Positions 53,311 to 62,914 are shown, counted from the stretch's first letter. The stretch: 64,000 nt of DNA from Actinoplanes missouriensis 431 (GCF_000284295.1 NC_017093.1:1426001-1490000); one strand, 5' to 3'. Notes: generated by a model not told the origin, from the letters alone. Translations and numbers: made by a program.

Positions 53311-56274
53311 ATGACGGCAAGCACTCCGAGCACCGTCCTGGTCGGCCGCGAGGCCGACCTGGGCGTGCTGCGCGAGGCGCTCAAGCGGGTGCGCGGCGAC
53401 GAGCCGGCCGCCGTGCTGGTCGGCGGTGAGGCCGGGGTCGGCAAGACGCGTCTGGTCGAGGAGTTCTGCCGCTCGCTCGACGGCGAGCCGGTCCGGGTGC
53501 TCCAGGGCCAGTGCCTGGAGCTGGGGGAGGAGGGCCTGCCGTTCGCGCCGTTCGCGGCCGCGCTGCGGGAGCTGGCCCGGCATGAGGGCCGCGCGGTGTT
53601 CGACGGGCGGGAGGCCGAGTTCGCCCGGCTGCTGCCCGAGCTGGGCCCGCCGCCGGACTTCCAGGAGGCCCGCCGCGGCCACCTGTTCGAGCTGGTCGGC
53701 GCGCTCTTCGCCCGGCTCGCCGAGGAGCAGCCGGTGATCCTCGAGATCGAGGACCTGCACTGGGCCGACCGGTCCACCCGTGACCTGATCGGCTTCCTCC
53801 TGCGCTCGGTCCGGGTCCGGCGGCTGCTGCTGATCGCCACCTACCGGACCGACGAGCTGCACCGCGGGCATCCGCTGCGGCCGTTCCTCGCCGAGCTCGA
53901 CCGGGTCCGCGGCGTGCAGCGGCTCGAGGTGGACCGGCTCGACCGCGACGGCACCGCCGAGCTGCTCGGTCACCTGCTCGGCCTGGAGCCCGACCCGGCC
54001 ACCGTCGACGCGGTCGCCGAGCGGGCGCAGGGCATCCCGTTCTTCATCGAGCAGTTCGCGTCCTCCGCCGACCCGGGCTGCGGCGACATCCCGGAGACGC
54101 TGCGCGACCTGCTGCTCTCCCGGGTCGACCAGCTGCCGGAGGCCGCGCAGCGGGTGCTGCGGGTGGCCGCGGTCGGCGGCACCCAGTTCGGCCACGAGCT
54201 GCTGGCCCGGGTCGCCGGGGTGGACGAGGCGACGCTGGAGTCCGCGCTGCGCGCCACGGTCGCCGCCCAGCTGATCGTCTTCGACCCCACCGGTGGTTAC
54301 GAGTTCCGCCACGCGCTGGTCCGCGAGGCGGTGCACGACGACCTGCTGCCCGGCGAGCACGCTCGGCTGCACGCGCGCTACGCGCAGACCATCGAGTCCG
54401 AGCCGCACCTGGTGGCGCCGGACCGCGCGCCGGCCGAGATCGCCCACCACTGGCACGCCGCCCACGACCATCCCCGGGCGCTCGTCGCCGCGCGTCGCGC
54501 CGCCGAGTCTGCGAGCTGCCGCTATGCGTTCGCCGAGCAGGCGCGCCTGCTGGAGCGCGTGCTCGAGCTCTGGGAGCAGGTGCCGGAGGCCGCCACCCTG
54601 CTCGGCACCACCCACCTCGACCTGCTGGAGGAGACGGCGCTCGTCGCGATCGACGCCGGCGACCACCTGCGGGCGCTCAGCCTCACCCGGGCCGCGATCG
54701 GCGACCTGGACTGCGAGGCGGAGCCGCTGCGCGCCGCGCGGCTGCTGATCCGGCGGGCCAAACTGCTGCGCAACGCCGGCAAGAGCGACGGCGCGGCGGA
54801 GGCCCGCGAGGCGTACCGGCTGCTGCAGTCGGCGCCGCGTGACGCCGCCTGGCTGCGACTCGTGGGCGACGTGGCCTACCAGACGGCCGGCATCGACGGT
54901 GAGGCGGCGGCGCGGATGGCTGGGGAGCTCCGGTCGGCGGCGGCCGACCTGGGTGACGAGGCCTCCCAGGTCCATGCCGAGATCACGTTCGGGCAGGTGT
55001 GCGGCGGCCGGCTCCCCGCCGACCAGGCTGTGCCCACCATGCGGCAGGCGGTCGAGCGGGCCCGCGCGGCCGGTGACGTCTCGAACTGCTCGCACGGCGT
55101 GGTCAACCTCTCCGACTCGCTGTTCGAGCTCGGCGACTATGCGGAGTCCGCCGCGGTCGCCGCCGAGGGCATCCCGGACGCCGACCGGGTCGGGGTGAGC
55201 CGGACCACCGGGGTCTACCTGCTGGTGAACTACGCCGAGGCGCTGATGGCCCTGGGCCGCTGGGACGAGGCGGACGCCCGGCTGGCCGAGGCCGCCCGCC
55301 AGGACCCGCCCGGCGTCCTGGCCGTCGCGTGGCTGCGGCTGCGGGCCCGGATCCGCCTGGCGCGCGGCCACGACGGCGCGGCCGCCCTGGTGACCCGGGC
55401 GGTCGGATTCCTCGCCAAGCCGTTCCTCACCGCCGAGCACCGGGTGACCCTGCTCGAGCTGCGCCTCCTCGCGGCGCTGGCCTCGGGCGACACGGCCGCC
55501 GCGCTGCAGTTCGCACGGGCGTCGGTGCACGACAAGGGGGTGTTCGAGCGGCCGCGCTACGGGTGGGCGCTGCTCGTGGCGGCCTCCCGCGCCGCGGACG
55601 AGCCGCTGCGGGCCGAGATCCGCGAGCTGGCGGCGGCGCTGCCGGCCCGTTACCCGGCGGAGCGCGCGGCGGCAGCCGAGGTGGCCGCCCTGATCGGCAC
55701 CGCGCCCGACGACGGTGGGCCGGTTGATGCGTGCTTCTCGGGCGGTCCGTCAGCTGGCGCGGGTGCCTCCGGCGGTGGGTCGGGCGCCGGCGGGTCCGCC
55801 GGCGGCGGGGCGGGGCTGGGCGGGGTTGAGGCGTGGCGGGCGGCGGTTGCGGCTCGGCGGGTGGATGGGCAGCCCTATCAGCTGGCCGGGGCGTTGCTGG
55901 GCTATGCGGAGGCGGTGGCCGGGGATCGGCAGGCGGCTTCCGAGGCGCTGCAGGAGGCGGCTGAGATCGCCGAGCGGCTGGGCGCCGGGCCGATGCTCGC
56001 GGCAGTCGACGTCCTGGGGCGGCGGCTCGGTGTCCGGGCCGGGGTGGCGCACGTGCCGGAGCAGCGCGGGGACGGTGAGGTGCTGACCGCGCGGGAGCGG
56101 GAGGTGCTGCGTCTCGTCGCCGAGGGGCAGAGCAACAGCGGGATCGCCCGGGAGCTGTTCATCTCGCCCAAGACGGCGAGTGTGCACGTGTCGCGGATCA
56201 TCGCGAAGCTGGAGGTGAGCAACCGGCTGGAAGCCGCAGCGGTGGCCCGGCGGCTCGGGATGCTGGAGTCCTAA
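53311..56274 (+). CDS. LuxR-family AAA+ transcriptional regulator (LAL type)
   Basis: About 987 residues. The start is uncertain: ATG 53311 fits best because the family begins just before VGREADL; ATG 53299 and GTG 53263 are alternatives, and none has a ribosome site. The N-terminal ATPase has Walker A GGEAGVGKTRLVEEF and Walker B VILEIEDLHWADRST. A long TPR-like helical middle follows, then a Gly/Ser/Ala linker at about 800-830, and a C-terminal LuxR helix-turn-helix (LTAREREVLRLVAEGQSNSG, ISPKTASVHVSRIIAKLEVS). It senses an unknown ligand. LAL proteins often control secondary metabolism or sugar use; no target is adjacent. Confidence 0.9.
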   Translation: MTASTPSTVLVGREADLGVLREALKRVRGDEPAAVLVGGEAGVGKTRLVEEFCRSLDGEPVRVLQGQCLELGEEGLPFAPFAAALRELARHEGRAVFDGREAEFARLLPELGPPPDFQEARRGHLFELVGALFARLAEEQPVILEIEDLHWADRSTRDLIGFLLRSVRVRRLLLIATYRTDELHRGHPLRPFLAELDRVRGVQRLEVDRLDRDGTAELLGHLLGLEPDPATVDAVAERAQGIPFFIEQFASSADPGCGDIPETLRDLLLSRVDQLPEAAQRVLRVAAVGGTQFGHELLARVAGVDEATLESALRATVAAQLIVFDPTGGYEFRHALVREAVHDDLLPGEHARLHARYAQTIESEPHLVAPDRAPAEIAHHWHAAHDHPRALVAARRAAESASCRYAFAEQARLLERVLELWEQVPEAATLLGTTHLDLLEETALVAIDAGDHLRALSLTRAAIGDLDCEAEPLRAARLLIRRAKLLRNAGKSDGAAEAREAYRLLQSAPRDAAWLRLVGDVAYQTAGIDGEAAARMAGELRSAAADLGDEASQVHAEITFGQVCGGRLPADQAVPTMRQAVERARAAGDVSNCSHGVVNLSDSLFELGDYAESAAVAAEGIPDADRVGVSRTTGVYLLVNYAEALMALGRWDEADARLAEAARQDPPGVLAVAWLRLRARIRLARGHDGAAALVTRAVGFLAKPFLTAEHRVTLLELRLLAALASGDTAAALQFARASVHDKGVFERPRYGWALLVAASRAADEPLRAEIRELAAALPARYPAERAAAAEVAALIGTAPDDGGPVDACFSGGPSAGAGASGGGSGAGGSAGGGAGLGGVEAWRAAVAARRVDGQPYQLAGALLGYAEAVAGDRQAASEALQEAAEIAERLGAGPMLAAVDVLGRRLGVRAGVAHVPEQRGDGEVLTAREREVLRLVAEGQSNSGIARELFISPKTASVHVSRIIAKLEVSNRLEAAAVARRLGMLES

Positions 56275-56336
56275 GGCCGGGGGCGGCGGTTCCGATACTA
56301 GGGGCCGATGTCGTTCTTCCCCCTCGGAGGCCGCTC

Positions 56337-56540
56337 GTGGACAACGCTCTTGATGTGACCTATCGGGTGGTCGAAGGCCTGTTCGGGCCGGAGTCCTCGA
56401 TTCCCTGGTGGGCCTGGGTTGCGCCGCTTCTGCTGATCTTCTGGACGATGCTGATGCCGTCGGTGGCGCCGGCCGCCGCTGGTGGCGGCAAGAAAGGCAA
56501 GAAGGGCAAAGCGGACAAGAAGCCGCCCAAGAGGAAGTGA
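56337..56540 (+). CDS. Small single-pass membrane protein with Lys-rich tail
   Basis: 67 residues from GTG 56337. One helix (about 24-45, WWAWVAPLLLIFWTMLMPSV) and a basic cytoplasmic tail (GGGKKGKKGKADKKPPKRK). Function unknown. The positive tail could bind nucleic acid or acidic lipid. The 3' end is the first unit of a stop-containing tandem repeat. Confidence 0.6.
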   Translation: MDNALDVTYRVVEGLFGPESSIPWWAWVAPLLLIFWTMLMPSVAPAAAGGGKKGKKGKADKKPPKRK

Positions 56541-56603
56541 AGCCGCGCAAGAAGCGGTGAAGCCGCCGCCCACGAAGACGTGACGCCGCCCGAGAAGAAG
56601 TGA
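56521..56603 (+). repeat. Four tandem copies of the gene tail, each ending in TGA
   Basis: Units 56521-56540, 56541-56560, 56561-56583 and 56584-56603 all run AGCCGC...AAG..TGA. The first is the true KPPKRK-stop end of the small membrane gene; the next three are degenerate copies after the stop. Confidence 0.8.
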
Positions 56604-56604
56604 C

Positions 56605-56638
56605 GAAAGCCCGGGAAGCAGCAGCTTCCCGGGCTTTC
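56605..56638. terminator. Strong hairpin terminator
   Basis: A perfect 15-base stem, GAAAGCCCGGGAAGC / GCTTCCCGGGCTTTC, with an AGCA loop. It lies between the small gene and the convergent lipA. Confidence 0.85.
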
Positions 56639-56642
56639 GTAC

Positions 56643-56702
56643 GGTGCTGGGCGGTGCTGGGTGGTGCTGGGTGGTGCTGGGCGGTGCTGGGCGGTGCTGG
56701 GC
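56643..56702. repeat. 10-base tandem repeat (6 copies) next to the lipA stop
   Basis: Six GGTGCTGGGY units, two with T and four with C at the last base; a partial copy (GGTGACTA) carries the lipA stop. Confidence 0.92.
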
Positions 56703-56707
56703 GGTGA

Positions 56708-57631
56708 CTAGCCGCGGGCCTCCAGGGCCTGCTTGTAGAGCCGGCCGGCGCGGTACGAGGAGCGGACCAGCGGCCCGGACATCACGCCGGCGAAACCGAT
56801 CTGCTCGGCCTCCTCGCGCAGCTCGACGAACTCCTCCGGCTTCACCCAGCGCTCGACCGGGTGGTGGCGCGGGGTAGGCCGCAGGTACTGCGTGATGGTG
56901 ATCAGCTCGCAGCCGGCCGCGTGCAGGTCGCGCAGGGCCGCGGAGATCTCGGAGCGCTCCTCGCCCATGCCGAGGATCAGGTTGCTCTTGGTGACCAGCT
57001 CGGCCTTACGGGCCTGAGTGATCACGTCGAGCGAGCGCTCGTAGCGGAAGCCGGGGCGGATGCGCTTGAAGATGCGCGGGACCGTCTCGACGTTGTGCGC
57101 GAGAACCTCGGGCGCCGCGCCGAAGACCTCGGCCAGCTGGGCCGGGTCGGCGTTGAAGTCGGGGATCAGCAGCTCGACACCGCAGCCCGGCTGAAGCTTG
57201 TGGATCTGGCGGACCGTCTCGGCGTAGAGCCAGGCGCCGCCGTCCGGCAGGTCGTCGCGGGCCACGCCGGTGACGGTGGCGTAGCGCAGGCCCATCGTGG
57301 CGACGGACTCACCGACGCGACGGGGCTCGTCCGCGTCGAACTCGGCGGGCTTACCGGTGTCGATCTGGCAGAAGTCGCAGCGTCGGGTGCACTGGTCGCC
57401 ACCGATCAGGAAGGTGGCCTCACGGTCTTCCCAGCACTCATAGATGTTGGGACAGCCGGCCTCCTGGCAGACCGTGTGCAGACCCTCTTTCTGGACGAGC
57501 CCGCGCATCTGCGTGTATTCCGGGCCCATCTTCGCCTTGACTTTGATCCACGGCGGCTTCCGCTCGATGGGAGTTTCGGCGTTGCGCGCCTCGATGCGCA
57601 GCATGCGGCGGCCCTCGGGAGCAATAGTCAC
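56708..57631 (-). CDS. lipA: Lipoyl synthase
   Basis: A radical SAM enzyme that inserts two sulfurs into protein-bound octanoyl groups. 307 residues from GTG 57629-57631. The auxiliary cluster motif is [12 protein letters not shown], the SAM cluster motif is [14 protein letters not shown], and the C-terminal RSSY Ser ligand ([14 protein letters not shown]) is present. The substrate includes the E2 protein encoded at 63 kb; LipB at 59.4 kb supplies the octanoyl group. Here the two lip genes are separated by the aspartyl-tRNA synthetase gene, unlike the direct lipB-lipA pair of mycobacteria. Confidence 0.97.
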   Translation of the reverse strand: MTIAPEGRRMLRIEARNAETPIERKPPWIKVKAKMGPEYTQMRGLVQKEGLHTVCQEAGCPNIYECWEDREATFLIGGDQCTRRCDFCQIDTGKPAEFDADEPRRVGESVATMGLRYATVTGVARDDLPDGGAWLYAETVRQIHKLQPGCGVELLIPDFNADPAQLAEVFGAAPEVLAHNVETVPRIFKRIRPGFRYERSLDVITQARKAELVTKSNLILGMGEERSEISAALRDLHAAGCELITITQYLRPTPRHHPVERWVKPEEFVELREEAEQIGFAGVMSGPLVRSSYRAGRLYKQALEARG

Positions 57632-57779
57632 AACCCGAAGATACGCCCGCGACGGCCGGTCGTATCGCATGGGCGACGAGGCTCACGTGGCGGGTCATGT
57701 GACGGCGGTCACGGTAAGCGCGGTAATGCGGATGCGGCCCTGTGAAGTGCGCTGTTAACCTGCCCGTCACGGCCGTGAT

Positions 57780-57910
57780 GGGAGTGACGCCCCGGAGCCG
57801 AGCACGACAAGAGGCGCTCTGAGCGAAGAGCGTGAAGGTGTGGTGGCACCGCGAGGTTCCCGCTCGCCCACACCTCCCTGGGGCCGCGTTGCAGACACCA
57901 GAGGAGGTCC
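57780..57910 (+). promoter_or_regulatory. T-box riboswitch, translational, probably tRNA-Asp responsive
   Basis: The antisequestrator is textbook. GGTGTGG (57837-57843) pairs with CCACACC (57868-57874). The 7-base bulge TGGCACC (57844-57850) is the T-box core. GCGAG (57851-57855) pairs with CTCGC (57863-57867). A stem III-like hairpin is GCGCTCT/AGAGCGT (57814-57833). ACCTCC (57872-57877) can instead pair with the ribosome site GGAGGT (57903-57908), so charged-tRNA state would gate translation. The bulge base C fits discriminator G73, as in tRNA-Asp and tRNA-Asn. AGTGA (57783-57787) and GAC (57806-57808) look like the two sides of a specifier loop for Asp. The exact stem I fold is not settled. 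Confidence 0.85.
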
Positions 57911-57917
57911 CACCGCC

Positions 57918-59177
57918 ATGCAACGCATCCTCTCCACCGAACTGACGGCGTACGCCGGTGAGAAAGTCACGATCGCGGGCTGGGTTCATCGCCTGCGGCA
58001 GCTCAAGAAGGTGGCGTTTCTGATCGTCCGGGACGCGGCCGGCTTCAGCCAGGTGGTGATCGAGCCCGGGCACGAGACGCCGGAGCCGGCGATCACCGAG
58101 GGCAGCGTCGTCGAGATCACCGCGACGGTCACCGCCAACGAGCAGGCGCCCGGCGGGGTCGAGCTCACCTCACCGGAGATCCGGGTACTGAGCTCTGTGG
58201 ACGTACCCCTGCCGTTTGAACTGCATCGACCCGCGCTGAGCGCGGGCCTTGCCGCCCAGCTCGACCACGCCGCTCTGGCGCTGCGGCATCCGTCGCGCGC
58301 GCGGAACCTGCGGATCGCGGCGGCCGCCACCGCCGGATTCCGTGCCGCCCTGGAGGCGCAGCGGTTCGTCGAGATCCAGACTCCGAAGATCGTGGAGTCG
58401 GCGACCGAGTCCGGCGCGAACGTGTTCGCGCTCGACTACTTCGGACGGCCCGGGTACCTTGCGCAGTCGCCGCAGTTCTACAAGCAACTGATGGTCGGCG
58501 TCTTCGAGCGGGTCTTCGAGGTCGGGCCGGTGTTCCGCGCCGAGCCCAGCGACACCGCGCGGCACCTCGCGCAGTACACGTCACTCGACGCCGAGATGGG
58601 GTTCATCGCCGACCACCGGGACGTGATGACGGCGCTGACCCGGACGCTGAGCGGGATGTTCGCCGAGATCACCGAGCGGACCGGGTTCGTGCCGCCGGCC
58701 GTGCCCGCCGAGATCCCGGCGGTGCACTTCGCCGAGGCGCTGCGGATCGCCGGCGCGCCCGCGGACGAACCCGACCTGGCACCCGCGCACGAGCGGGCGC
58801 TCGGCGAGTGGGCGCTGCGCGAGCACGGCTCCGAGTTCGTCTACGTGACCGGGTACCCGATGCGGAAACGGCCGTTCTACACGCACCCGTCCGCGGACCC
58901 GGCGTACTCGAACGGGTTCGACCTGCTGTTCCGGGGACTGGAGATCGTCACCGGCGGGCAGCGGCTGCATCGGTACGCCGACTACGTCGCCGCCCTGACC
59001 GCGGCCGGGGAGCCGCTGGAGGCGTACCGCGGGTACCTGGACGGTTTCCGGTACGGGATGCCGCCGCACGGTGGCTGGGCGATCGGCTTGGAACGGCTGG
59101 TGGCGCGGCTGGTCGGCGCCGCGAACGTGCGTGAGGTGACGGCCTTCCCCCGGGACCTGCACCGGATCGCGCCCTAG
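57918..59177 (+). CDS. aspS: Archaeal-type aspartyl-tRNA synthetase (probably non-discriminating)
   Basis: 419 residues from ATG 57918. The N-terminal OB fold is VTIAGWVHRLRQLKKVAFLI. The class II core has motif 2 FRAEPSDTARHLAQYTSLDAE and motif 3 GGWAIGLERLVARLVG. The absence of the bacterial GAD insertion and the short length mark the archaeal/eukaryal type, often annotated aspartate-tRNA(Asn) ligase. It charges Asp to tRNA-Asp and perhaps tRNA-Asn, for later amidation. A second, bacterial AspRS elsewhere is likely but cannot be seen. A T-box leader precedes it. The gene lies between lipA and lipB, as if inserted. Confidence 0.88.
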   Translation: MQRILSTELTAYAGEKVTIAGWVHRLRQLKKVAFLIVRDAAGFSQVVIEPGHETPEPAITEGSVVEITATVTANEQAPGGVELTSPEIRVLSSVDVPLPFELHRPALSAGLAAQLDHAALALRHPSRARNLRIAAAATAGFRAALEAQRFVEIQTPKIVESATESGANVFALDYFGRPGYLAQSPQFYKQLMVGVFERVFEVGPVFRAEPSDTARHLAQYTSLDAEMGFIADHRDVMTALTRTLSGMFAEITERTGFVPPAVPAEIPAVHFAEALRIAGAPADEPDLAPAHERALGEWALREHGSEFVYVTGYPMRKRPFYTHPSADPAYSNGFDLLFRGLEIVTGGQRLHRYADYVAALTAAGEPLEAYRGYLDGFRYGMPPHGGWAIGLERLVARLVGAANVREVTAFPRDLHRIAP

Positions 59178-59246
59178 AGCAGCCGCGAGCAGCCGAGCAG
59201 CCGTGAGCAGCCCTGAGCAGCGATGGAGCAGTCCTGGAGCTGCTCC
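59177..59246. repeat. GAGCAGCC tandem repeats and hairpin after aspS
   Basis: Five to six units of about 10 bases (GAGCAGCCGY) start inside the aspS stop. The last overlaps a hairpin GGAGCAG/CTGCTCC (59225-59246) that may end transcription from both convergent genes. CCCTAGAGCA occurs at both gene ends. Confidence 0.75.
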
Positions 59247-59255
59247 GAAGCAGCC

Positions 59256-59420
59256 CTAGAGCACGACCATCAGCGTCACGACGGCGACGATGACGAAGGG
59301 GACGACCGTGGTGCAGACCAGGATCGTCCAGGCGATGGGGTGGCCGAAGTTGAGGACCACCCCACCGCTCTTCGTGGGCACGAAGACGCGTTTGTCCTGA
59401 GGGTTGCGGTAGAGAGCCAT
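59256..59420 (-). CDS. DUF5808 small membrane protein
   Basis: 54 residues from ATG 59418-59420. The N-terminal [20 protein letters not shown] and VLNFGHPIAW match DUF5808; a single helix follows (about 31-53). Function unknown. The start overlaps the lipB stop by one base (ATGA type), so it is expressed with lipB. Confidence 0.75.
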   Translation of the reverse strand: MALYRNPQDKRVFVPTKSGGVVLNFGHPIAWTILVCTTVVPFVIVAVVTLMVVL

Positions 59421-60049
59421 CAGAGCAGCGTAGGGAGGTGCCGCTCGACCACCGGAAGCACCTCGGCGACCGGCACCGGGCGGCCCACCTCCGCGCTCAG
59501 CGACGTCACGCCGGCGTCGCGGATGCCGCACGGGATGAAGCGGTTGAAGTTCTCCAGGTCACAGTCGCAGTTCAGCGCGAAGCCGTGCAGCGTCACGCCG
59601 CGGGCGACCCGGATGCCGATCTGCGCGATCTTGCGGTCGAGGCCGCCGTCGGTGGCCTTGATCCAGGCGCCGCTGCGGCCCTCGACGCGCTCCGCGGTCA
59701 CGCCGAACTCCGCGCAGACGTCGATCAGCATCTGCTCGACGCGGCGCACGTAGGCCACCACGTCCACCGGGTCCGGCAGCTTCAGGATCGGGTAACCCAC
59801 CAGCTGGCCCGGGCCGTGCCAAGTGATCTTGCCGCCGCGGTCGACGTCGACCACCGGGGTGCCGTCGAACGGGCGGTCGGCGGGCTCGGTGCGCTTGCCG
59901 GCGGTGAAGACGCTCGGGTGCTCGAGGAGCAGGATCGTGTCCGCCCGGGAACCCTCGGCGACCGATTCGTGAATGCGCTTCTGCTCCTCCCACGCCTCGA
60001 CGTAGTCGACGAGGCCGGGACGGAGGACGGTCAGCACTTCGGTAGTCAC
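59420..60049 (-). CDS. lipB: Octanoyltransferase
   Basis: LipB moves octanoate from acyl carrier protein to the lipoyl domains of E2 proteins and GcvH. 209 residues from GTG 60047-60049 (GTG 60067 is an alternative). The family signature [18 protein letters not shown] is present. The Cys of the Cys/Lys dyad lies in NRFIPCGI and the Lys in [17 protein letters not shown]. It lies 14 bases after the GT-C gene and is co-transcribed with DUF5808. Confidence 0.96.
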   Translation of the reverse strand: MTTEVLTVLRPGLVDYVEAWEEQKRIHESVAEGSRADTILLLEHPSVFTAGKRTEPADRPFDGTPVVDVDRGGKITWHGPGQLVGYPILKLPDPVDVVAYVRRVEQMLIDVCAEFGVTAERVEGRSGAWIKATDGGLDRKIAQIGIRVARGVTLHGFALNCDCDLENFNRFIPCGIRDAGVTSLSAEVGRPVPVAEVLPVVERHLPTLL

Positions 60050-60063
60050 GTCCGCAAGCCTAC

Positions 60064-61932
60064 TCACCGGCTGACCGGGTCGACTCCCGGGCGGATTCGC
60101 CACAGGAGCACGTCGTCGACCCGTTCCGGCTGGCCGAAGAGCTGGATCGCGGTGGTCAGGACCGCTTCCCGGAACAGGATCTTGTGGTCCGAGCCGGTGA
60201 TCTCGTCGGCCAGGAAGATCGCCTCGACACCCCAGTACGCGAGGTCGGCGCGAGCCTGTTCCCGGTCCGCGTTGGTGAGCCGCGGAACGTACCCGTAGAG
60301 GGCCGCCCGGGTGAACAGCCAGTCGGTGGCACGCGGCGGGGCGCCGATCTGCCCCATCTCCTTGCGGCCCTGGACGCCGTGTTTCATCGGGCCGAGGAAG
60401 TAGCCGTCCGGGATCCGGAACTGGGCGCCGCCGCGGGCCATCGTGTACGCCTGCCAGCGCTGCCCGTCGGCGTGCACGTTGAGCGCGAACGGAAGGGCGG
60501 TCAGCACGCCGTTGTCGGTGACGTACTGCTGCCAGGTGCCGTTCGCGATGAAGGCCGGCTCGGCGGAGCGCTGCTGCACCCGTACCGGAAGGGGGAAGAT
60601 CAAGGTCAGGCTGAGCGCAAGCGACGCGGAAAGCGCGATCTTCTGATTCCTCGGGAATCTCGGCAGCTGATCGAGCAGAAGCGCCAGCAGGATGCCGAAG
60701 ACACCGACCAGCGCGAGAGCGAACCGCAGCGGCAGCGCCGAGTCGAACAGCGGCAGGTGGGCGAGCGCCGCGTAGGGCAGTGGCAGGGGCAGCTCGGCGT
60801 CCATCCAGTTCAGCCGCGGGCCCCAGGAGAACACCAGGAAGACCAGGCCGGTCACGCCGACCGCGCGCAGGGTGGCCCGCCGGCCCGGCTCGGCACGGGT
60901 CCAGAGGATCCGGAACGCGACGATCATGAAAAGGATCAGGGGTACGCCGAAGAAGGACGTCTCCTCCGTCCGGTTCGGGCCCAGTTCCGTGCCGAGACCG
61001 AGAAGCGCCGCGATCGACCGGCTCGGGAACGACAGGTACGCCGCCAGATCCTCGACGAAGAAGCGCTGGTTGAAGCCCGTGCCGGAGAACGTCTGCGGTC
61101 CGGCGAAGTGCATGTAGAGCGGGTACGCCAGCAGCGCCCCGGCGATCGTGGCGGCTACACCGAGCGCCTTGACCACGGTCCGGAACGCGGCCTTGGCCTC
61201 GTCGCGGACCGGGCGGGCCAGCGACCACACGCCGATGAACACGGCGCTCGCGATGGCGACGTAGAACAGGCCCTCCGGCGCGATCGAGAAGCCGATCGCG
61301 AGGGAGAGGCCGAGCAGCAGGCCGTTACGCAGCCAGCGGCCCTCCTCGCGCAGTTTCATGACCCGCCAGAGCACGAACGGCGCGACCCAGCCGGCCGACC
61401 AGTTCAGATGGCCGTTCGCATGCGCGACGAAACCCGGCGCGAACCCGCAGAAGAGACCGGCCAGCCCGGCGGCGAACGGGCGCACGGCCAGCCAGCGGAG
61501 GAAGAACATGTACCACGCGACGGCGGAGACGGCGAGGTTGAGCGTGAGGATCGTCACGAACGTGACCTGTGGCCCGGCCAGGTAGGTGAGCGGCGCGAAG
61601 ACCACCGTGTAGACCGTGATCGACGTGTTCGCCGCGAGGTTAACCCCGACCGGCGCGTTCATCAGGTGCGTGAAGTACGGGTCCGCGCCGTGACTCAGCA
61701 TGTAGACGCCGTATCCCAGGAGCCACTCGAACCACGCCTGGTCACCGACGTTGTCCGAGAGGACCTGCCGGTACGGGTCGCGCCACAGACCGCTCGTCAC
61801 GTAGACGGCGAGCCCGAGAGCGAGCACGACGAGGGTCAGATGCGCACGCCAGCGTCGCGATCTCGGCGGGGACACCGCGGGATCGGACGGGGGATCGGCG
61901 GACGCGGCGGGGGCGGGGGCGGCGACGGACAT
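60064..61932 (-). CDS. GT-C-type membrane glycosyltransferase
   Basis: 622 residues with about eleven to twelve helices. The first outer loop has [20 protein letters not shown], with acidic residues suited to a GT-C active site. The second has [20 protein letters not shown]. The last helix is near residue 440, followed by an outer C-terminal domain ([20 protein letters not shown]). The sugar donor is probably polyprenyl-linked; the acceptor is unknown. It is not part of the lip operon in mycobacteria as I recall it, so it may be an insertion. Close spacing suggests expression with lipB. Confidence 0.72.
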   Translation of the reverse strand: MSVAAPAPAASADPPSDPAVSPPRSRRWRAHLTLVVLALGLAVYVTSGLWRDPYRQVLSDNVGDQAWFEWLLGYGVYMLSHGADPYFTHLMNAPVGVNLAANTSITVYTVVFAPLTYLAGPQVTFVTILTLNLAVSAVAWYMFFLRWLAVRPFAAGLAGLFCGFAPGFVAHANGHLNWSAGWVAPFVLWRVMKLREEGRWLRNGLLLGLSLAIGFSIAPEGLFYVAIASAVFIGVWSLARPVRDEAKAAFRTVVKALGVAATIAGALLAYPLYMHFAGPQTFSGTGFNQRFFVEDLAAYLSFPSRSIAALLGLGTELGPNRTEETSFFGVPLILFMIVAFRILWTRAEPGRRATLRAVGVTGLVFLVFSWGPRLNWMDAELPLPLPYAALAHLPLFDSALPLRFALALVGVFGILLALLLDQLPRFPRNQKIALSASLALSLTLIFPLPVRVQQRSAEPAFIANGTWQQYVTDNGVLTALPFALNVHADGQRWQAYTMARGGAQFRIPDGYFLGPMKHGVQGRKEMGQIGAPPRATDWLFTRAALYGYVPRLTNADREQARADLAYWGVEAIFLADEITGSDHKILFREAVLTTAIQLFGQPERVDDVLLWRIRPGVDPVSR

Positions 61933-61996
61933 CAGGCGCAGGTTAGCAAGCGCCGGGTTGCGCTCCGGTGCCCGCGGAGTGGTTCACAAGTAATGC

Positions 61997-62914
61997 TCAG
62001 GAAACCGTTGCCTGTTCGGGGCGTAGCGCTGCGGCCAGCGCAGTCGTGATCGTGGGGTAGGTCCACGCGAAACCGGCGCCGGTGAGCACCGCCGGCAGCA
62101 CCCGCTGACTGCGCTGCGCCTCACCGGCCAGCTCGCCGAGCACCACGTCCAGCACCGGGCCGGGCACCGCGAGCAGCGCCGGCCGCCGCAGCTCCCGGGC
62201 CAGCGCCTTGGTGAAGTCGATGTTGCGGACCGGGTTCGGCGCGACCACGTTGACCGGGCCGGCCACGTCCTCGCGCTCCAGCAGGAACTCGGTGGCGTTG
62301 AGCCAGTCGGCGAGCGCGATCCAGGTCATCCACTGCCGGCCGCCGCCGATCTTCGCCCCCGCGCCCATCTTGAACGGCAGCAGCAGCGGCTTGAGCAGCG
62401 AGCCCGAGGCCTCGATGGTCGGCGCGGTGCGCATCAGCACCAGCCGCACCCCGGCGTCCTCGGCGGGGCGGGCGGCGGCCTCCCAGACCCGGCACAGGTC
62501 GGCGAGGAACGTGCTGCCGGCCGGGGTCTCCTCCGTGACGGCCTGCTCGCCGGTGTCGCCGTACCACCCCACGGCGGAGGACTGGAGCAGGGTGCGAGGC
62601 CGTTCGGCCTCGGAGAGCTGCTTGAGGGTACGGGCGACGGTGTCCGTCGTGTTGATCCGGCTGGACCGCAGCACCCGCTTGTAGCGATCGGTCCAGCGGT
62701 GGTCGCCGACGTTCGCCCCGGCCAGGTTGATCACCGCGTCCGCCCCGGCCAGCACGGCCGGGTCGAGACGGCCCTGCGCCGGGTCCCAGGTGGCCTCGTC
62801 CGGCCGCTGGGCCGGGCGGCGCACCAGTCGCGTGACGTCGTGGCCGCTCTGCCGCAGCCGGTCGGTGAGCCGGGTGCCGAGGAATCCCGAGGAGCCGGCC
62901 ATGACGATCCGCAT
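61997..62914 (-). CDS. TIGR01777-family SDR epimerase
   Basis: 305 residues from ATG 62912-62914. The NADP loop is MAGSSGFLGTRL. Other blocks are VINLAGANVGDHRWTDRYKR, SSAVGWYGDTGEQ with the Tyr, MRTAPTIEASGSLLKPLLLP and FKMGAGAKIGGGRQWMTWIA. The C-terminal DUF1731 domain has PALLAVPGPVLDVVLGELAG. The product's substrate is unknown. In mycobacteria the same family lies between the E2 and lipB genes, as here. Confidence 0.9.
   Translation of the reverse strand: MRIVMAGSSGFLGTRLTDRLRQSGHDVTRLVRRPAQRPDEATWDPAQGRLDPAVLAGADAVINLAGANVGDHRWTDRYKRVLRSSRINTTDTVARTLKQLSEAERPRTLLQSSAVGWYGDTGEQAVTEETPAGSTFLADLCRVWEAAARPAEDAGVRLVLMRTAPTIEASGSLLKPLLLPFKMGAGAKIGGGRQWMTWIALADWLNATEFLLEREDVAGPVNVVAPNPVRNIDFTKALARELRRPALLAVPGPVLDVVLGELAGEAQRSQRVLPAVLTGAGFAWTYPTITTALAAALRPEQATVS

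Noticed and set aside
57767-57778. Palindrome TCACGGCCGTGA as a separate operator
   Set aside because: It directly precedes the T-box leader and may be part of the promoter or the base of stem I; I could not decide, so it is not listed as its own site.
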